A model generated the notes under the pieces. It worked only from the letters and a program-made list of their open reading frames with translations, ran no database searches and was not told the DNA's origin. A stretch of DNA of 64,000 nt from Eudromia elegans (lineage: Eukaryota; Chordata; Aves; Tinamiformes; Tinamidae): the NCBI GenBank assembly GCA_003342815.1, contig PTEX01000094.1, positions 1,871,745-1,935,744 of the forward strand, in the 5' to 3' direction. The translations under genes and the position numbers were made by a program. Every line of letters starts with the position of its first letter. The stretch's first letter is position 1. Shown in pieces: positions 36,501 through 51,400 of this stretch.

Positions 36501-39500
36501 TCATCATTTAATAGATACTGTTAACAGAAGTAGTTCTTGGGATACTGATGCTTATAGTAACAAATAATTAAAGTTTTGTGTAGGTGTTTTTTAATCCTTA
36601 GTGAGGACATTTTCTTTGTGCAGTGCAGATAAATATGCCATAATCCCCCACAATAATTTTTCAATGAAGCAAAATAGAGAAAATAGTTGTTAGGAAACAA
36701 GTATTACCCTTTCCTTTATCAAATGAAGAAAAATAAATGCCATTTTTACCAACATCTTTATTAAAATGATAACTAAAATGTTCTAAGAGGAAGAGGAGGT
36801 CTGTATTTTTGGCTAAATATATTCCTTTGAGGTTGAAGCATATGTAATCAAAAGTTAGATTCATTTGAAGTTCCTTCTTTGGGAAAGATAGAAATGCCAT
36901 TGACAGCTATTTGTATTTAACTGAGATTATGAAATAGTAATGATTTCCTGAAAGTATTAAGAATGTGTAGTTGCACATTTCACTGTTTTAAAAAACGGCT
37001 TCCTTAAGAACCAGGTTCAAGTGGATTTAATGAAATTCACTGAGCCTCCGGCTGCACCGGAGCGAGGAGTTAAATGACCTGGAACAAACTGGAAATACGG
37101 CCAGTCTTGGGAGCAGCCAGCGCTGCAGAGCGGGAGCAGCAGGATTGACCCGGGGGCAGATTCTGAGCTGGAGACACCATGCGTTTTTCATATTTTTTGC
37201 AGATTCAGTAAAGAAACTAAGTAACAAATGCCAGACCTTTATTTACAAACTTTGTTTTTCTTGCACTCTGAAAGTAGGAAGAAATGGCAATCTCAGTGGC
37301 TAAAGCAGTGACTTTGCAGGAAGAAAATTACTTAGCTGCAAATATTGCTAGCAAACAGATGGTTATTTTTTGTTACTGTTGTGGTGGTGTAACTAGGTGT
37401 TAACGCTGGAAATAAAAGATACATTTTCTTACTCCACCTGAGGAAAGGAATTCCTGAATCTCTCTTACAGAACTCTTGTATTTAGAAGTCATTCAGTCTG
37501 TGTGTCATGAGGACAGAGTGGTAGTGTTAAATCCAATCTGTAAAATCTGTGAACACTAGAAGCTACTTTTGTCCTTATTAAGATTTTTATCTGAGAATAA
37601 ATTTAAGAATGAAGAATGAATAGAGTTACGTTCAAATTAGGCCCCAGTAGAAACAAAGTTAGTTTAGCTGGGCCTAAGAATGGAAGTGTAAATTGATTTG
37701 AATAGATGTAAATTAGTAAATTGTGTTGAAAACCTGGAAATACCGTGAGGAATGGAGAATATCTGACAGTATGAAAGACACCGGAGAAGGAAAGGAAATG
37801 GTTAAAAAAATGCATAATATGAAATGAACAAAAGAATTGGAACCAAAAGCAAGTCTAATTTGGAAGACGAAGTGCTACAGAACTGCGAATAAAAATATAT
37901 TAAAATGATGCTGCAGGTGGGAGGAAATCTGTCAAACAATGCTAATGGTGAAGGAGAAAAAGGGAAAAATTTATAATTGTCTGTTATACAGCCATATATA
38001 CCTAATTGTCACAAAATAATTAGGAAAAAAAGTGCTATTCTGAGAGTTAAGTAGAACACTTTTAATTGCAGAAAGTTCTATGTAATAAGGATTTGATGGT
38101 GATCAGACAGCAGAGGTTTTTCTTTTTTTCTTTTTTTCTTTTTTTCCTCTCCTTTTTTTTCCTCCACAAATCTGTTGAGTAATTTTAGACTATAGTAAGT
38201 TCCACTTCATATTCTGAACGTTATTACTGTGCATATTAGGAACAAAGCGCAGTTGGGTCAATGTTCGTACTGTTGTCTGCATTATTCCTCAGGCCGATAG
38301 ATGTCAGGTTTACTTCGTATTTACTATGGGGTTCCAGTTGCCTTTAACTGCTCCAGAACTGCAAAGGCTTCTATAGAGCTTCTAAAATACCCGCTGTGTT
38401 AAAAGATGTGTTGAAATGGTAATTTAGAAAAATGTATATTATGTATATGACATATACATAATGGATAAGCTATGTGGTTTTTTTTTAAACCTACCTGTGT
38501 TTTTCAAGGAAATACTTTAAAAAAAGAAAAAAAGCCACTACATTTTATGCCAGATGCAGTTTATCCTTTGTTAATTCTGGAATATACAAAAGTATTATGT
38601 TAATTGCATCTCTTAATAATTTTTATTTTGTACATTTTTCTAGTTTGAGCCCTTTTCCTCCTTCCTGCTTCCCTCACACCCTAGCTCTCCATCAACACCA
38701 GGCAGGTGGTTTCTGAACTGCTTTGTGGGCAGGACAGTGAGTAAGGGAACCCGCTTCCTGGGCTATAACTAACTATTTGCCTTTGAGTTAGGCCAGTGTT
38801 TATTTCCTTTTGCTGATTTCTTGATCAGTAAAAAGAAAATGCCGTTGACTAAATAAGAAGCACTGTGAACTCTTTGAAAGAAAGAAAGAAAGAAAAAAAG
38901 CATTTAAATTACTTCACTTACATTGCTGCATGCTGTTTTTTGTTTTGTTTAAAAAGAAAAACAGATAATCCATCTTTCTGGGTATACTTAGCATAATTTT
39001 TATGGGCAAACTGGAGGCAATGAATAGTCACAAAGCAGCTAGTATGCACCAGATTGTGTGAGGCTGAAATTCATGTTTGTTTACCTGCACACTTGATTAC
39101 TATTTCTTTAATTCTCTGCATATTTAACTGCTGTCAAATTAATTACCCTGTTGATTTCCTACATAATTAATTATCCACTACTTAATCATGGAATCTCTGC
39201 ATGATTAATTGACTTATTTGACTTTATTTGACTTAATTGACTTTAATTCATTGCTCTATTGCTATACCACGTAGTTAGCAACTGTTAATCAATTACCATT
39301 TGCTTGCTCCTGCTGTAGTTGTTTAGGCCCATGATGAGCACAGTTTATCCTTTGCTTTTTGGCTTCCAGGTGTTCTTCCTAAACTCGTTTCCTTCTTCTA
39401 CTTGGTTTATTTTTTTTCATTTCACTTGCTTTTGCTGTCAGTTTCTGGGCCTTCTAGGCCTTACAGTTCATTCATACTGTTCTCTGCCACCTGGTTTATT

Positions 39501-42500
39501 CACTCTAGTTTTACTTCTTTTTTGGTAGTTTTGCTTCAACTTGAGTGCTTCCCATGGTGTTTTGTTTTCTTATTTACTTTAGGTGATTAGCTTGTGGCCT
39601 TCAGCACTTGTCTGTATTATCAGATACTTTAAACAATCAATTTTTGGGGCATTCTTCCTGCCCTTCCACCTTTCATCACGTCCTCACTGGGAATGCTGAG
39701 AAATAAGCTGCTGTGTGGGTACGGATTAAAACCACTGAAGGAGGAGATGGGAGGCCCCAAACCGTGAGCCTGAGTTTTTAGAAGAAGAAAATAGCAGGTT
39801 AGAAAGCAGTGATGGCAGCAGATAATAACACCTGAAAATACAAATGTTACCCAAATAGTGGAATTTGTATATATAATGTTAAACATGTTTATAGATGTTC
39901 ATTTTATATATATATATATATGTATATTTATGCACATATACTTATGCATATTAGATATATGGATATATGGTTTTTACTTTTGTGTTACGAATCTTAAATA
40001 TGCATATACATTTAGACCAAACAGTTCTCCCTCTTTTGATAATGAGCCTTCTCACTTTTGTATTTTAAATGAAAGAATAAATGCTGAACTATTGTAGCAG
40101 AACTGATTCAAAGGGATGTTTCCATTTTATACTCCCTGCAGTGGAAATAAAAATATGTGTGTGCTCAAGGCAGACACATGTCTGAGAAGGAACCCTGTTG
40201 ATCTTACAAGGATGCATTGAGCATATTATATATTTTACATAACTGTTTATATGCATAATATACAGTATCTTTGGGAGGTACTATAAAGACAAACAATATA
40301 TGAGGGGTTTTTTTAAGACATAGTGTCTTTTTTTAGTTTTGAGGTGGTTTTATTGGAGCTTCCTCTTATATTTATTATGTTTATTAGCTATTTATTAGCT
40401 TCCTCTTCCCCCTAAAAATCACCCCAAATCCTATAGAACATAATATCATTTCTGACTAAGAGGTGCTTTGGTGTGTGCCCCAAGCAATACTGGTTGTTTC
40501 ATGCTGATGTTAGTCAGCTTCGGGGGCCTGAGGGAAAGGAAGGTTTGAAGCCCATCCCTGGGCCAGAGGTTTCTGTAGGTATTGAGGACTCAGCATAATG
40601 TTGAAATTGGCTCCTGGTTGTTAGTTTTCATGAACACAGGAGGGAGCAAGGGCTATGAAAAAATTGAAAAATTAAAACAAATCGCACAAGTTTTAAAACA
40701 GAAATTGAGTCCTGGGAATTAGTTGTTTTCCAGAAGTTTGGAAGTTTTCTTGTTGTTTGTTCATTTGTTTTTTATCTTGATTTTTTTTCAGTTATTAATT
40801 TATAATGTGCAGTAACCCTTCTCTTTTGTCCTTTACTGTCTGGCGGTTTTGCTTTTGCTTTGGCAGCACATGTCTACTCTCAGTGTATAAAGGAGACAGA
40901 TTTTAACATGAAGAGAAAATCTGTTAAATTTTGATTTAAAACAGCGGAGAAGGAAAACTACAATTGGTTTTAGTGTAATTCTTCATTTGATAATGGTTGA
41001 GAATTCATTGGCTTTTTTGTTTTTAGGAGAGTTGTTTTGGGAATCAACAAAAAATTGTTTATAGGACCTTTAAATCAAAGAATATATGAAATATTTGGTG
41101 TTTCTGATTATGTCAAGTATATAAAATATAATTATTTATACCTCTAAGGCCTATAGGAAATGTTTTGAGAGTAACTCCTACCTCCCCCCCATAAATTTTC
41201 TCCTATTCCTTATAGAATTATGCCTGTTTAGATCAAGTAGATAAAAAGGGTAAATGTGGTTAGAAACAGCAGTGAGGTCCATAAATGTAAACTGGATATG
41301 GAACTCAGCTTTTCTACCCTATAGAGTCATTAGGAAGGATGAAATGTGTATTATACCAACACAACACGCATTCAATCTGTGCAGTGGCTTCACATGTTAT
41401 GTAATTTTCTGTTTTTCTCTATCTGAGGCTGGGAGAGGATTTTTTTTTTTTTTTGGTCTATCTTTATTCCTTTTAAGTCTTATTATTTCTAAGAAGATTT
41501 GAGTAAGGAGGAATTTCCTGAACTGCAAGAGTCCAAACAGAAGTTCTAATAATTTTTTAAACTATTTAATTTTATAATTTACTATGAATGCATTAATTTA
41601 ATAATGTAGCAGTCTCTAAGCAATTACTATCTGATTTGTGTTAACAGAAATAAAACTCAGTATCTGGTAGTATTTTAAATTAGCCACTAACATTTACAAG
41701 CATTAACTCTACCTTTTTTTTCTTTTTTTTTTTTTCTTTTTAGGGGTCAATTCCATCTTCATGTGTAAACTTTGTAACTTATTTTCACCAAATCAATCAG
41801 AATTACTCTCCCACGTCTCTGAGAAGCATACGGAAGAAGGGACTGATGTGGAGGACATCATTATTCCACTCCAACCACTAACAGCACCCACAAATATAAG
41901 CAAAAATGGAGAAGGTACTTGGATAAATTTGAAATAATGTAATTTTCATTAGTTATTTGCTTTTTACTGGAGTCTGTCATATGATGATTCCACAGTGTGC
42001 CAGGAATTACTTACAAAGCCGGTTTTATAATGGTCACTGTGTACTGCCCACTTGAATTTCATTCCGTGCAAAGTGATGATGAACTTGCATAAACTCAACA
42101 TGTGTCAGGGGATGGTTACATTGGTTGATTGATTTTTAAATGTCAAATATGGCAAAATCTGTTTAATAAGGCCTTAATTGGAAGCTCTGTGCTAAAAGTG
42201 GAAACAATGTTAGTTCTAAATAAGTGAATTTTCTGTGACAAGCAGATAGTGTATCCAGAGCTAAAGGTGCAGAGGGTATGTAGGTCTTGAAGCTTAGGAC
42301 AGTGACATGCTTTGAGTTGTCCAACTCTTGACTTGTTATGTTTCAGATTAATAATAATTCTAATAGAATTATAAATAATAATAGATAATTCTGTTTTAGA
42401 AAAGAGATGGCATAATCCATTTTTTAATTTTTTTCTTTTATATTGGTTCTAGTAAATGAGGCAGTCTGGTAGTGAAAGGTTGAATTAGTTTTTCTGAACA

Positions 42501-45383
42501 ATTTCACTCAGCTTTGGAAGAAGTTATATTGATTACCTTTTTAACTGACTATAATTGCAACCCAGTGTAGTAGTAGGGAGGGGGTACAAAATAATTCATA
42601 TTTCATAATTATACTTGCCTTTAGGCTCTTATTGAGCAATGGTTTTATATTGTTGGCAAACCTCTTATTTAGCACAACTACTATGATTTTGCAAGTACTT
42701 AGTCATTACGATTATTGGATTTCACCAAGTGTGTGTTTATAATTAAAACTATGACTACTAATGTCCTGTTTGAAAGAATACTTTTCTTACTGTTAGCATA
42801 TACATACGATGTGTATGTTTGTTTGCTTACTAGCAAATATAGAATCCTGAGTATAAGAAGATGCTCTAAATAATGGTCATACAATATTTGCAGTATTAGC
42901 CCATAGCTACTATTTCCTCATGTGGGTGGGGAGGAGCAGGTTGCACCAGGTTAATATTTCACACTGGACCAGAGCAGGGTGCATAAATACCAGAACTTCA
43001 TCAACTTTCCAAATGTCCGTCAACGCAATTTTCCTTTAGCTGTACAGTATGAGCACCTCAGGAATGCAGAATCCATCTTCCTTAAGTCTTCCTTTCCAGG
43101 TAACCCTCACCCCACTGTATTTCTGAGCACAGTGATGCTTTGTAATACATTCTCTCTCCTTTTAGTTATGGGGCAGTTTGTAAACTGCTTTTGCCTTTGT
43201 GGCAGAGACTATCTGCTGTTTCTCTACTGCATATTGCCAACCTTACAGTTACAAAATGATAGTTTGCATTTATCAATGTATGTAATTCCAGAACAGATCT
43301 GAGGTAGAAACTAGACATATATAGCCTACATTGCCTGTAGCCTAAAGAAAACTCCTCAAATCCAGTTATATAAAATATAACATCAGATTTTTAGTTATTC
43401 TTTATGTTTGATGAATATTTTGCATAATCTGATGTGATGTTGCATTACCTTTTTCAGATTAGGTAGCCCATATCTGCTGTGGATTGTGAATACTTGTAAA
43501 TTTAGATAAATTGCTTGGAACATAGCTTTCAGTTTATAGTATAGGAATACTATGGTATTTTCCTTTTTTCCTCATACAGATTACACATCTTAAATCAATT
43601 TGTTCTGAGGTCCTGTTGAATTCTTTCCCATATTACGTTTAAAAATTAGAATATTTCTCATTTGAATCCTTTTTCAAGGCATTACCTTTTCCTCTCCTGT
43701 TTTGGAATCTGCAGCAGATAAAACTTAGCTCATTTTTATTTCACTTTTTTTTTTTTCCTCAGTGGACCCTTCTGTGCTTTTTTTGCAGTTATTCAGTATT
43801 GTCACCAAAAGCAGAAGTGATTGATGAGCGAGCTTACAATTTAAAACTTCTTTTCAGTATTTGTTGGCTGGTAAATGGATGGTTTTTGTGTCCTTTGAAA
43901 GCATAGTTTCTATTCCAAGTGTAGGTAAGCACTGCAGTTGTTCCAAAATTGTTTTAGATGAGTGCATGGTGAGTGCCTAATGGAGTTCTGAGTTCTGCCT
44001 GAGTGATAAGTTAATTTTAACAGCACTGTGAAGAAGTAAAATGCTAAACATGTTTATTACATAAACAAGTAATAAATATTTATTACTGTAATGTTATTTT
44101 TATTGGCAGTGCTGTCTACTGAATTTTATTTCATTATGCCACTTCTCCATGCTTATGTCATGATACGCTTAGACTTAATTTGCTTTGGTTTTGTTATTGT
44201 CATACATGCTCTTGTCATATCGACTGCGTTTTGTCCAGAGCTGAAGTGTAGCCTCTTTGACTATGAAAAAGACAAGTGTTTACTGGTTTACACTAACAAA
44301 TCATACACTGCTTTTACACAGGATTTCTTTTTGTGACTTTTCTTAATGATTCTCCATCTCTTTCAAAGTATTTCTCAACTCTTCATACTTTTGCTTCTAC
44401 TTAGTCAGGTTGCTACTGTTGAACATGGATGACTTTAGATTTATTTATTCATAACATTCCCAGATGGTTTATAGAGATCCCCAAATAAAAACTATATGTC
44501 CTTCATTAGGAGTTTTTCACCAGCAACTATCATGCTACTTCCTATTGTAGGCTATGTCTACATTACGTGTTTCTGCAGCACCATCCTCAGTCCTGATTAT
44601 TGATTATGAGACCTGGAAGAAAGTTGAAATACTAGATTCCTGGAAAGCTAGCTTTTTAGGATTATTTAAAAGAGAGATGGTATATACTTCAGCTTCATCC
44701 TGACTTGAAGATGAGATGCAAACTAGAGCTTTCATTTTGACCTGTGAGCTAAGAGGTGTTCCCAGGTCCTGTCATGCACAGTAATGGGATATGTCTATCT
44801 GTGTGTGTGTATATACACACACATATATATATATGATAATAGTAATGGTAATAGACTGTGAATTAGATTTATTTAGCAAATTCTGAGTACAGCCATGTAT
44901 TGTTTTAATTTATATGATTAAATAAGAGAAGATAAGCGTTTATGCTGACACTTTGAGGGTTTTTTTTCTATTGCATAATGCATCCAGCTATAGAATTTCA
45001 TTTAGGGTGCCCCAATTAACACTTTCTCAAGTGTTTTGTGACTTCCAGCAAACTTCTGTTTGGATGGTGCTCTAGCTAACTGTGATGGCTCCCCAGAGCT
45101 ATTTATCTATACAGGTTTGGCTGAAAAGAGCCAATTGAATGGGAGGGATCTTTTACATCACCTACTGTTCTCAAATCACAGCTCTTTACCCTATGACTAC
45201 ATTAACATGACTCCTTGAACAGCTGTTCTGTGTGTGTGTAATCTGAGTTATACATGCAATGGAGTTGAGATTGAATAAAATAACTTTACAAAATGATATT
45301 CAGGCCTGGCTTAGGGATCTCTGTTTTTATGTAGCATGATCCCAAACAAGTAATTTTTGGAAACTATCACATACCTCAATAGA

Positions 45384-45414
<31 letters not shown>

Positions 45415-48400
45415 GATATAGTATAAGGAAATAATTAAATATAATTTTTCTGTATAATAACATGAGGGCTTCCTAAATGCTACACACGGGCTGAACATTT
45501 TTCAGACAACTGATTATTAAATGGACTGATTTTGAAAAGCTTGTGTGAGTAATTTCTATGAAGGAGCAGCACAAAAAGTACTCATATATACTTTATTTCA
45601 TTATTCTTTTTGAAGTGTCTTGGTTTTTTAATGTCTTTGAGGACATAATTATATAGTATAGTACAGATTCTCTTCTGTGAATATTCCCATTGTGCACCTA
45701 GTAATATTAATGTAAAGATTGGTTTCAGGGAACCTGTGGTGAGCATAAAAATCCCCAGGGACAACTGAGATGTTTGGGGGAGAGGGATGTTAAAAAAAAT
45801 GCCAAGATTATACTTTAAAAATCTTTTTAAAAGACCAACTTAAAATGAATATCTGACTAAGTACACTCAAAATAGTGTGTATATGTTTTTCCTGATATGC
45901 TGCTTTTGTCATTAACAGTTAAGCAGACATTTTTCCAGCGAGGGGTAGGCTTTTCCAGCAGGGACTTGGTTGGGTGCAGCTGAGCAGCACTGGGCTGCTC
46001 CCTTCCTGCGTGCTGTTCACCTTGGGCTGCATGTAACGGCCACGGCTGTTATTAAACACTCAGTTCTGCAAGTGGCAGCCCAGAATACCTTGAAATATAC
46101 TCAGCCCTGCAAAGAAGGGAAGAACAAAATAGAGAGAGAAGAAAGAAATAAAGTGACTGCCATAAACCTCAGGAATTTTGGTGAAAGTTACCTCCTCCCC
46201 AGGGAATGTTCCTACTTAGCACTTGCCAAAAAGCCTTACTAAATGTCTGAGAACTGTTGTGGACTCTTCTGCTGGCTCGTTTATAAGTAGGTTTACATTT
46301 ACAGTCTTAAGTTTACAGGATTGTTTGCCTCCCTGTTCTGTGTGTCAGAGGAACTCTACAATCAAGCTGCTAAGGGTGCATTTCTCACATTTCACTTGCT
46401 TATGTGATTCCATTTCTGTTTTCAAGTGCTATTTTGTCTTAAGTTTACATTAAAATGTTTGTGAAGAGATGCATCTTTTTCACCTGACTGTCTCTCACTT
46501 CTTTTTGGATACTGTGTTGGAAAACTTGATGATGGTTGTAAAAAGATATTTTACACAGTGAATAGGGTGTTTAAAGTCACACTTGGAGTCTTGGAATTTA
46601 TATCTGATAGTAGCTTCAGCAATATCCACATCTTCATTCTTCATAATATGTTTGACACTGTGATCACTTGAGATTTTTTTGTAGGCTGACATGAAAATAT
46701 ATTTTTTGTTTATTAATTATGATGTTTATTTCAGTTGATGCAGTAAGTGCTGGTTGCTGCAAGTGATGTGTATCAAAATAAAAGCAGCAAAAAGAACTTT
46801 TGAGGGCATTGAAATCTTCTGTCTCTTTTGGCTAATTATTTTGTAGCAAAACTATTTTGACTTGAATGAAGTAGTATGGAAATTCACTGCTGGTGAAGGG
46901 TTCTAGTAAAGTGAAAAGTTGCTTTTATTTCTATCTCTTAGGCAGCTTTCAGAGTTTTTCTTCCTACCTTGCATTTAAATAGACAGGTGATCAGTGCTGT
47001 AACAGGGCAGAATGGATTCTCTTTCCTGTGTTATCAATCAGATGATGATCTCAAAGCTGTGATTTGTGCAAGAGGGTTTTTGTTTGCTTGGAATTCTTAA
47101 GGAAAGCGTTCAAAAGATTTTGAAGGGGGGCTGCCATCACCTCCTGTTCTTTTGCATCCTTTGCCCTTAAGATTTTTTAGGACATTTATTTTTTTTTTTT
47201 TCCCTCAGGCAAGCACATATATTTGAAAGTCATTGGGAATTATTTTTAATGTTTGTTCCTCTTACATAGTTGGGAACTTTACATTTGGCAACTTTATATT
47301 GCCAATCTCAATCTACAGGCTGTTGGCTTAATGAATACTTGATAAAGAGACAGTTCTCATAGTTCTTAATATACTCTGATCTTAGTGAAAGTTTCTGGAA
47401 TAAGAACAATAAAAAACAAGTTGCTCGTGAGGAGGGACAGTTTAGGTGTTAATACTGCCTGCCTGTTTCAGCTTGATTAAGGATCTTCACAAAGGATTTA
47501 TTCTTATGGACAAACACATTCACCATAAATTTAGCTTTTGGAAAGTTCGGATTTTAGTAACACATATGTGATTGCATTGCAGCTAGGAGAAATGCCAACA
47601 AATGTCTTTACATGAAACTAGGTTTGTGCAAAGCTCAACTTTTCTAAGCTTTAGGTGTAGAGGATTTCAAACTTCATTTAATATCCATACTTTTGAAAGA
47701 GCTGTATGGCTATTAGCCAATTACACAATAATCCTGCGGATTTTCATTAAAGCTCATTTTCAACTTTCCTTCCCAGAGCTTCTTGCACAGAAGAGAAAAA
47801 GGGGCAGACCGAAGGGCTCTACGAAGAAACTCTGTGCAGATGAAGAGGTGGCAGAGAACAGCAATTCTGCTCCGAGCGAGGAAGCCCAGCCTGGGTCAGA
47901 GGAAGGACCAGAACCTGGCGACATCTCCACAGGCAATTTGGAATGCAAGAAGTGCAGTCGGAAGTTCTCTAACACGCGTCAGCTGAGGAAGCACATCTGC
48001 ATCCTTGTTTTAAACGAAGGAGAGGAAGAAGGAGAGGGAGGTAAGAAAAGAACCATCAAAAACATATGAAGTATATTGCAGATTTTTTTTCCGTTCAGCT
48101 TGTTACCTGCTGGATGACAACTTGTTGCACCTAGTGTTAATTTTAAATGGATTTTTCTACTTCTTTTAACATTCATTTTGATGAGCCCAGACAACTGGGC
48201 TTTTTGTCAAACTTACTGGGTCAGTCACGGCTAGAGTCATCTGAGACAAATGGAACAGATGGAAAGTGGAACTGAGAAGAAAATAAGGTGTTTTAACCTT
48301 TTTTTTTCCCAGAAAGATTAAAATGTTTATTACACAATAGGTGTGTTAAACTCACTGAAACAGTTCTTTTGCATAAGAAACTATGGTGTTTCTCAGAAAG

Positions 48401-51400
48401 AAGTAAAATAAGATTTGTCTGCATAGATGGCTGTCATATGTCGGGGAGGAAGGATGGTCCTGTTGGTTTTCTGACAGGAAACTTGAACAGACTTCAGTGA
48501 TTGAAAATATTTGTAGTTCTTAGGGGTTTTTTTGTTTTTAATGGAGATAAGAATGGAGATCATCATCTGGCAGGAAATTTGACCAGGCTTCAGTGATTAA
48601 ATTTTTGTGTGTGTGTTTATTTAATGGGGATAACAGTGGGCATCATGGTTTTTTATTTGTGAGAACTGCAGACTTTTGCATCTTCTTCAGGGTGAGATAT
48701 TAGAAACAAGCAGTCAGCTGAAAACTGAAAATGGCTTTTAGGCCTTCTATTGTAAGAGGCAGTATCTTCTTAAGAAGCAACTTCAAAATATCTCTGTATT
48801 TTTCATATAATCAGAGGATTTTTTATTTCCTATTTGTTTGCTCTTCTATTTAAAAACTGCTTCTTTGGGTAACTTGTTTTACTGCATTAAAAAAGTAGTG
48901 CCAAACATGCCTCTTATTTTACAAAGGTTCATACTGAAGGAAGTGTTTGGAATCCTAGAGCTGTCTGTTTAATCTTTCTTTAAGATTGTTTGGAATGGTG
49001 GGGAATGTCACATAGAGAGCAGTACATTGATCCAAGTTACCTAACTTGATCTGAGTTTTGTGATTTTGTTAAATTTAGCTTTTTGCTTTTTCCTGTGCAA
49101 TATCTCGTTGGTTCTGTTTGTTGATTTAAACTTGCCATGGATTTTTCCCTACTGTTTTTCCGATTATTCCTTTGTGTCCACGGTGCCATCGTGCTACATA
49201 ACTAGTGTGTGCTCTGTGAGACGTAGCATTTGACTTATGCAAGAAAGAATAATTAAAATGTGTTTAAGATGTGTTGACGGAACACAGAAACTCTTGCTTT
49301 CATAAAACACCTAATTTCTTCCACTGTCATCAGAGGCAGGATTTTTCAAATACCTTCAGTGCAGCTCTCTGATCTCTGACATCCTAAATGTTCGTACCCT
49401 ATGCTGTGTGTATGTACTAAGTACAGTGTTAACTTTTGCTTTATCTCATCAATGTTACCTTTTCTATGTGGCCTATTAAAGTAAAATTGCAGAGGTCAGA
49501 GTATGAGTTCAAATTAGCTGTTCTCGGCCTGCTAGCTCATTAGAGCTGCTAAACATTATCCAGTCTACATTACACATTGGCAGACTTTTCAAAGAAAATC
49601 GCCTGGTGTTCTATTATTACCTCAAAAAAAAATCTTAAAAGTTTGAGCTTATGGAATTGTGCTGTTTTCTGGCTCAGTTTTCATTAAGAAATAAGTTCTG
49701 AGGATGATATGTGAACCTTCTAAATGTGAATAAAGAAGACTGAAACTTGACTGGTAGAGCAATGTTGACCTTGAGCAATGAGTCCTTGAGCCTGAGGTTG
49801 CACCAAGATTGTTGGCAACTGAAGACCATTAAACTTATTACCTAAGTACATTATAAAGCATTCTATATTTCTGATTTTCAGCCTGCTTTTTGCTAACGAA
49901 TTCAGAGCATTATTGCTTTTTAATTGTTTTTAAACTTGTTTCCTGCTTATTTCACTGAGTGCTGCCTTACTCCGTAACTCTGAATATGAAAACACTGACT
50001 CAATTCTTCTCCTATAGTCTTTGACCTTCAACTTAGTATATGCTAGATAGGTTTTCTGCCTTCATCCATTGTTTAAGCTGTTGCCTTTCAAACTTGAAAT
50101 TGCATTTTGTTATTTTTTGACTCATGTTTTTCATGTCTTCCAAAGCTTAGCATTGTATGGCCTCTGATTAATAATCAATTATGTTTTCATTTGTGCATGT
50201 ACAATACATGTCCCTCTCAGAAAAACAAACAAAACTGCATAGATTCAGCAGTGCTTCAAAAAGTAGCACTTTATGTAAATACAAACAAGAAGAAAACCCC
50301 CCAGAAACCGTCCCCTAGGTAGAGAACATTTGTACATATATAGAAAATGAGAAATTCAAAGGTGGTCTTTCCACAGCTGTGCTTTCACTAAATTGTCTCT
50401 TCAAGTGAGACTTGAATTTAAAAAGTGTGTTTAATAATAAAGCTAAAAACTAGAAGAAAAATTTACATGCACTCAAATGTTCCAGATAATTATTGCTTTT
50501 TTTTTATTGCTTTAGTGCTGTTTGAAGCATTGCAGAACTATTGTGCTATTAAATGACAGTCATTTCACTGAAAAAAAGAAGGAAGAGTGAATGCAGGGTA
50601 TAACTAAAATATGAATGTGAGATTGAAAAATGTAACAAGAGTATTTTTGTTTGGTTAATGAATAAACTCTTTAAGTTACAGTATGATGCAGAGATTTTAT
50701 GCCAGAATTAAAAATATTGAGAAGATGTACATTTCAATCTGATATTCTTTACTAAGACTAACTAAATAGTATAGTGAGCTGATGATGAAGTTAAATATAA
50801 GCAGGAAATTTTCAGGTAATAAAATATATTGCTTTTCTGTATTGAACTCCAAGAGTTGATTGAGGATTGAAGTCCTTACCATGTTGAAGGTTCAGTAGAT
50901 ACAACACTAAAACACTGTATTGAAACAGCATGTGTATTGGGCACAGCAGTAATTGGTGGATGCAGTCGGGCTCTACCATCCTTTGGATCATCCGTGATCC
51001 ACGTTGAGCTCTTGGGGCTCCTCACTGATGGTTCTCCCTTGATGCCAGGAGTCAGGAGGCCCTAGTAGTTATTGACAACTTCTGTGAAGCTCTGTGTAAT
51101 CTTTTGATGCAGAATGTCTGCCTTCACCGTATGAGTGTATTTCTTAAATCAATAAGAACAAAGTGTCTTTCTTGCACAGGATTAAAGAAAAATATGACCA
51201 CTGTGTTTACAAATCCCACATCTACAGGCTCAGTAGATATGATATTTTTAATACAAGGCTTATCTGCTGAAGAAAGTTGTTGTGCTTTAAGCAAAGTGGA
51301 CTGTATGTTTGCTTGTGTTTCTATTTGGTTAAACCAAATTGGTTTTTTTGGGCTAGTGGGTTGGCCTGGCTGGTACTGCCACCCTGCGTGTGTGTCCCGA

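Larger units (their letters stand above)
33514..41743 (+). other. ZFAT: ZFAT intron 1
   Basis: 8,230 bp with GTGAGG donor and a long pyrimidine tract (about 41710-41741) before TTTTTAG. The first 270 bp still belong to the CpG island. It holds the compound AT/CA repeat near 34.5 kb, T-rich and GAAA repeats near 38.1 and 38.9 kb, and the TAAT-rich block at 39.06-39.31 kb. No separate gene is seen. Confidence 0.85.
41915..47776 (+). other. ZFAT: ZFAT intron 2
   Basis: 5,862 bp, GTACTT donor and TTCCCAG acceptor. It contains a (TG)n(TA)n(CA)n(TA)n repeat near 44.8 kb and a 24-base T run at 45386. No other gene is seen. Confidence 0.85.

Noticed and set aside
47602-47776. An upstream ATG in frame with ZFAT exon 3.
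   Set aside because: It is intron read-through: a clear acceptor at 47775-47776 follows, phase matches exon 2, and the upstream residues have no ZFAT similarity.
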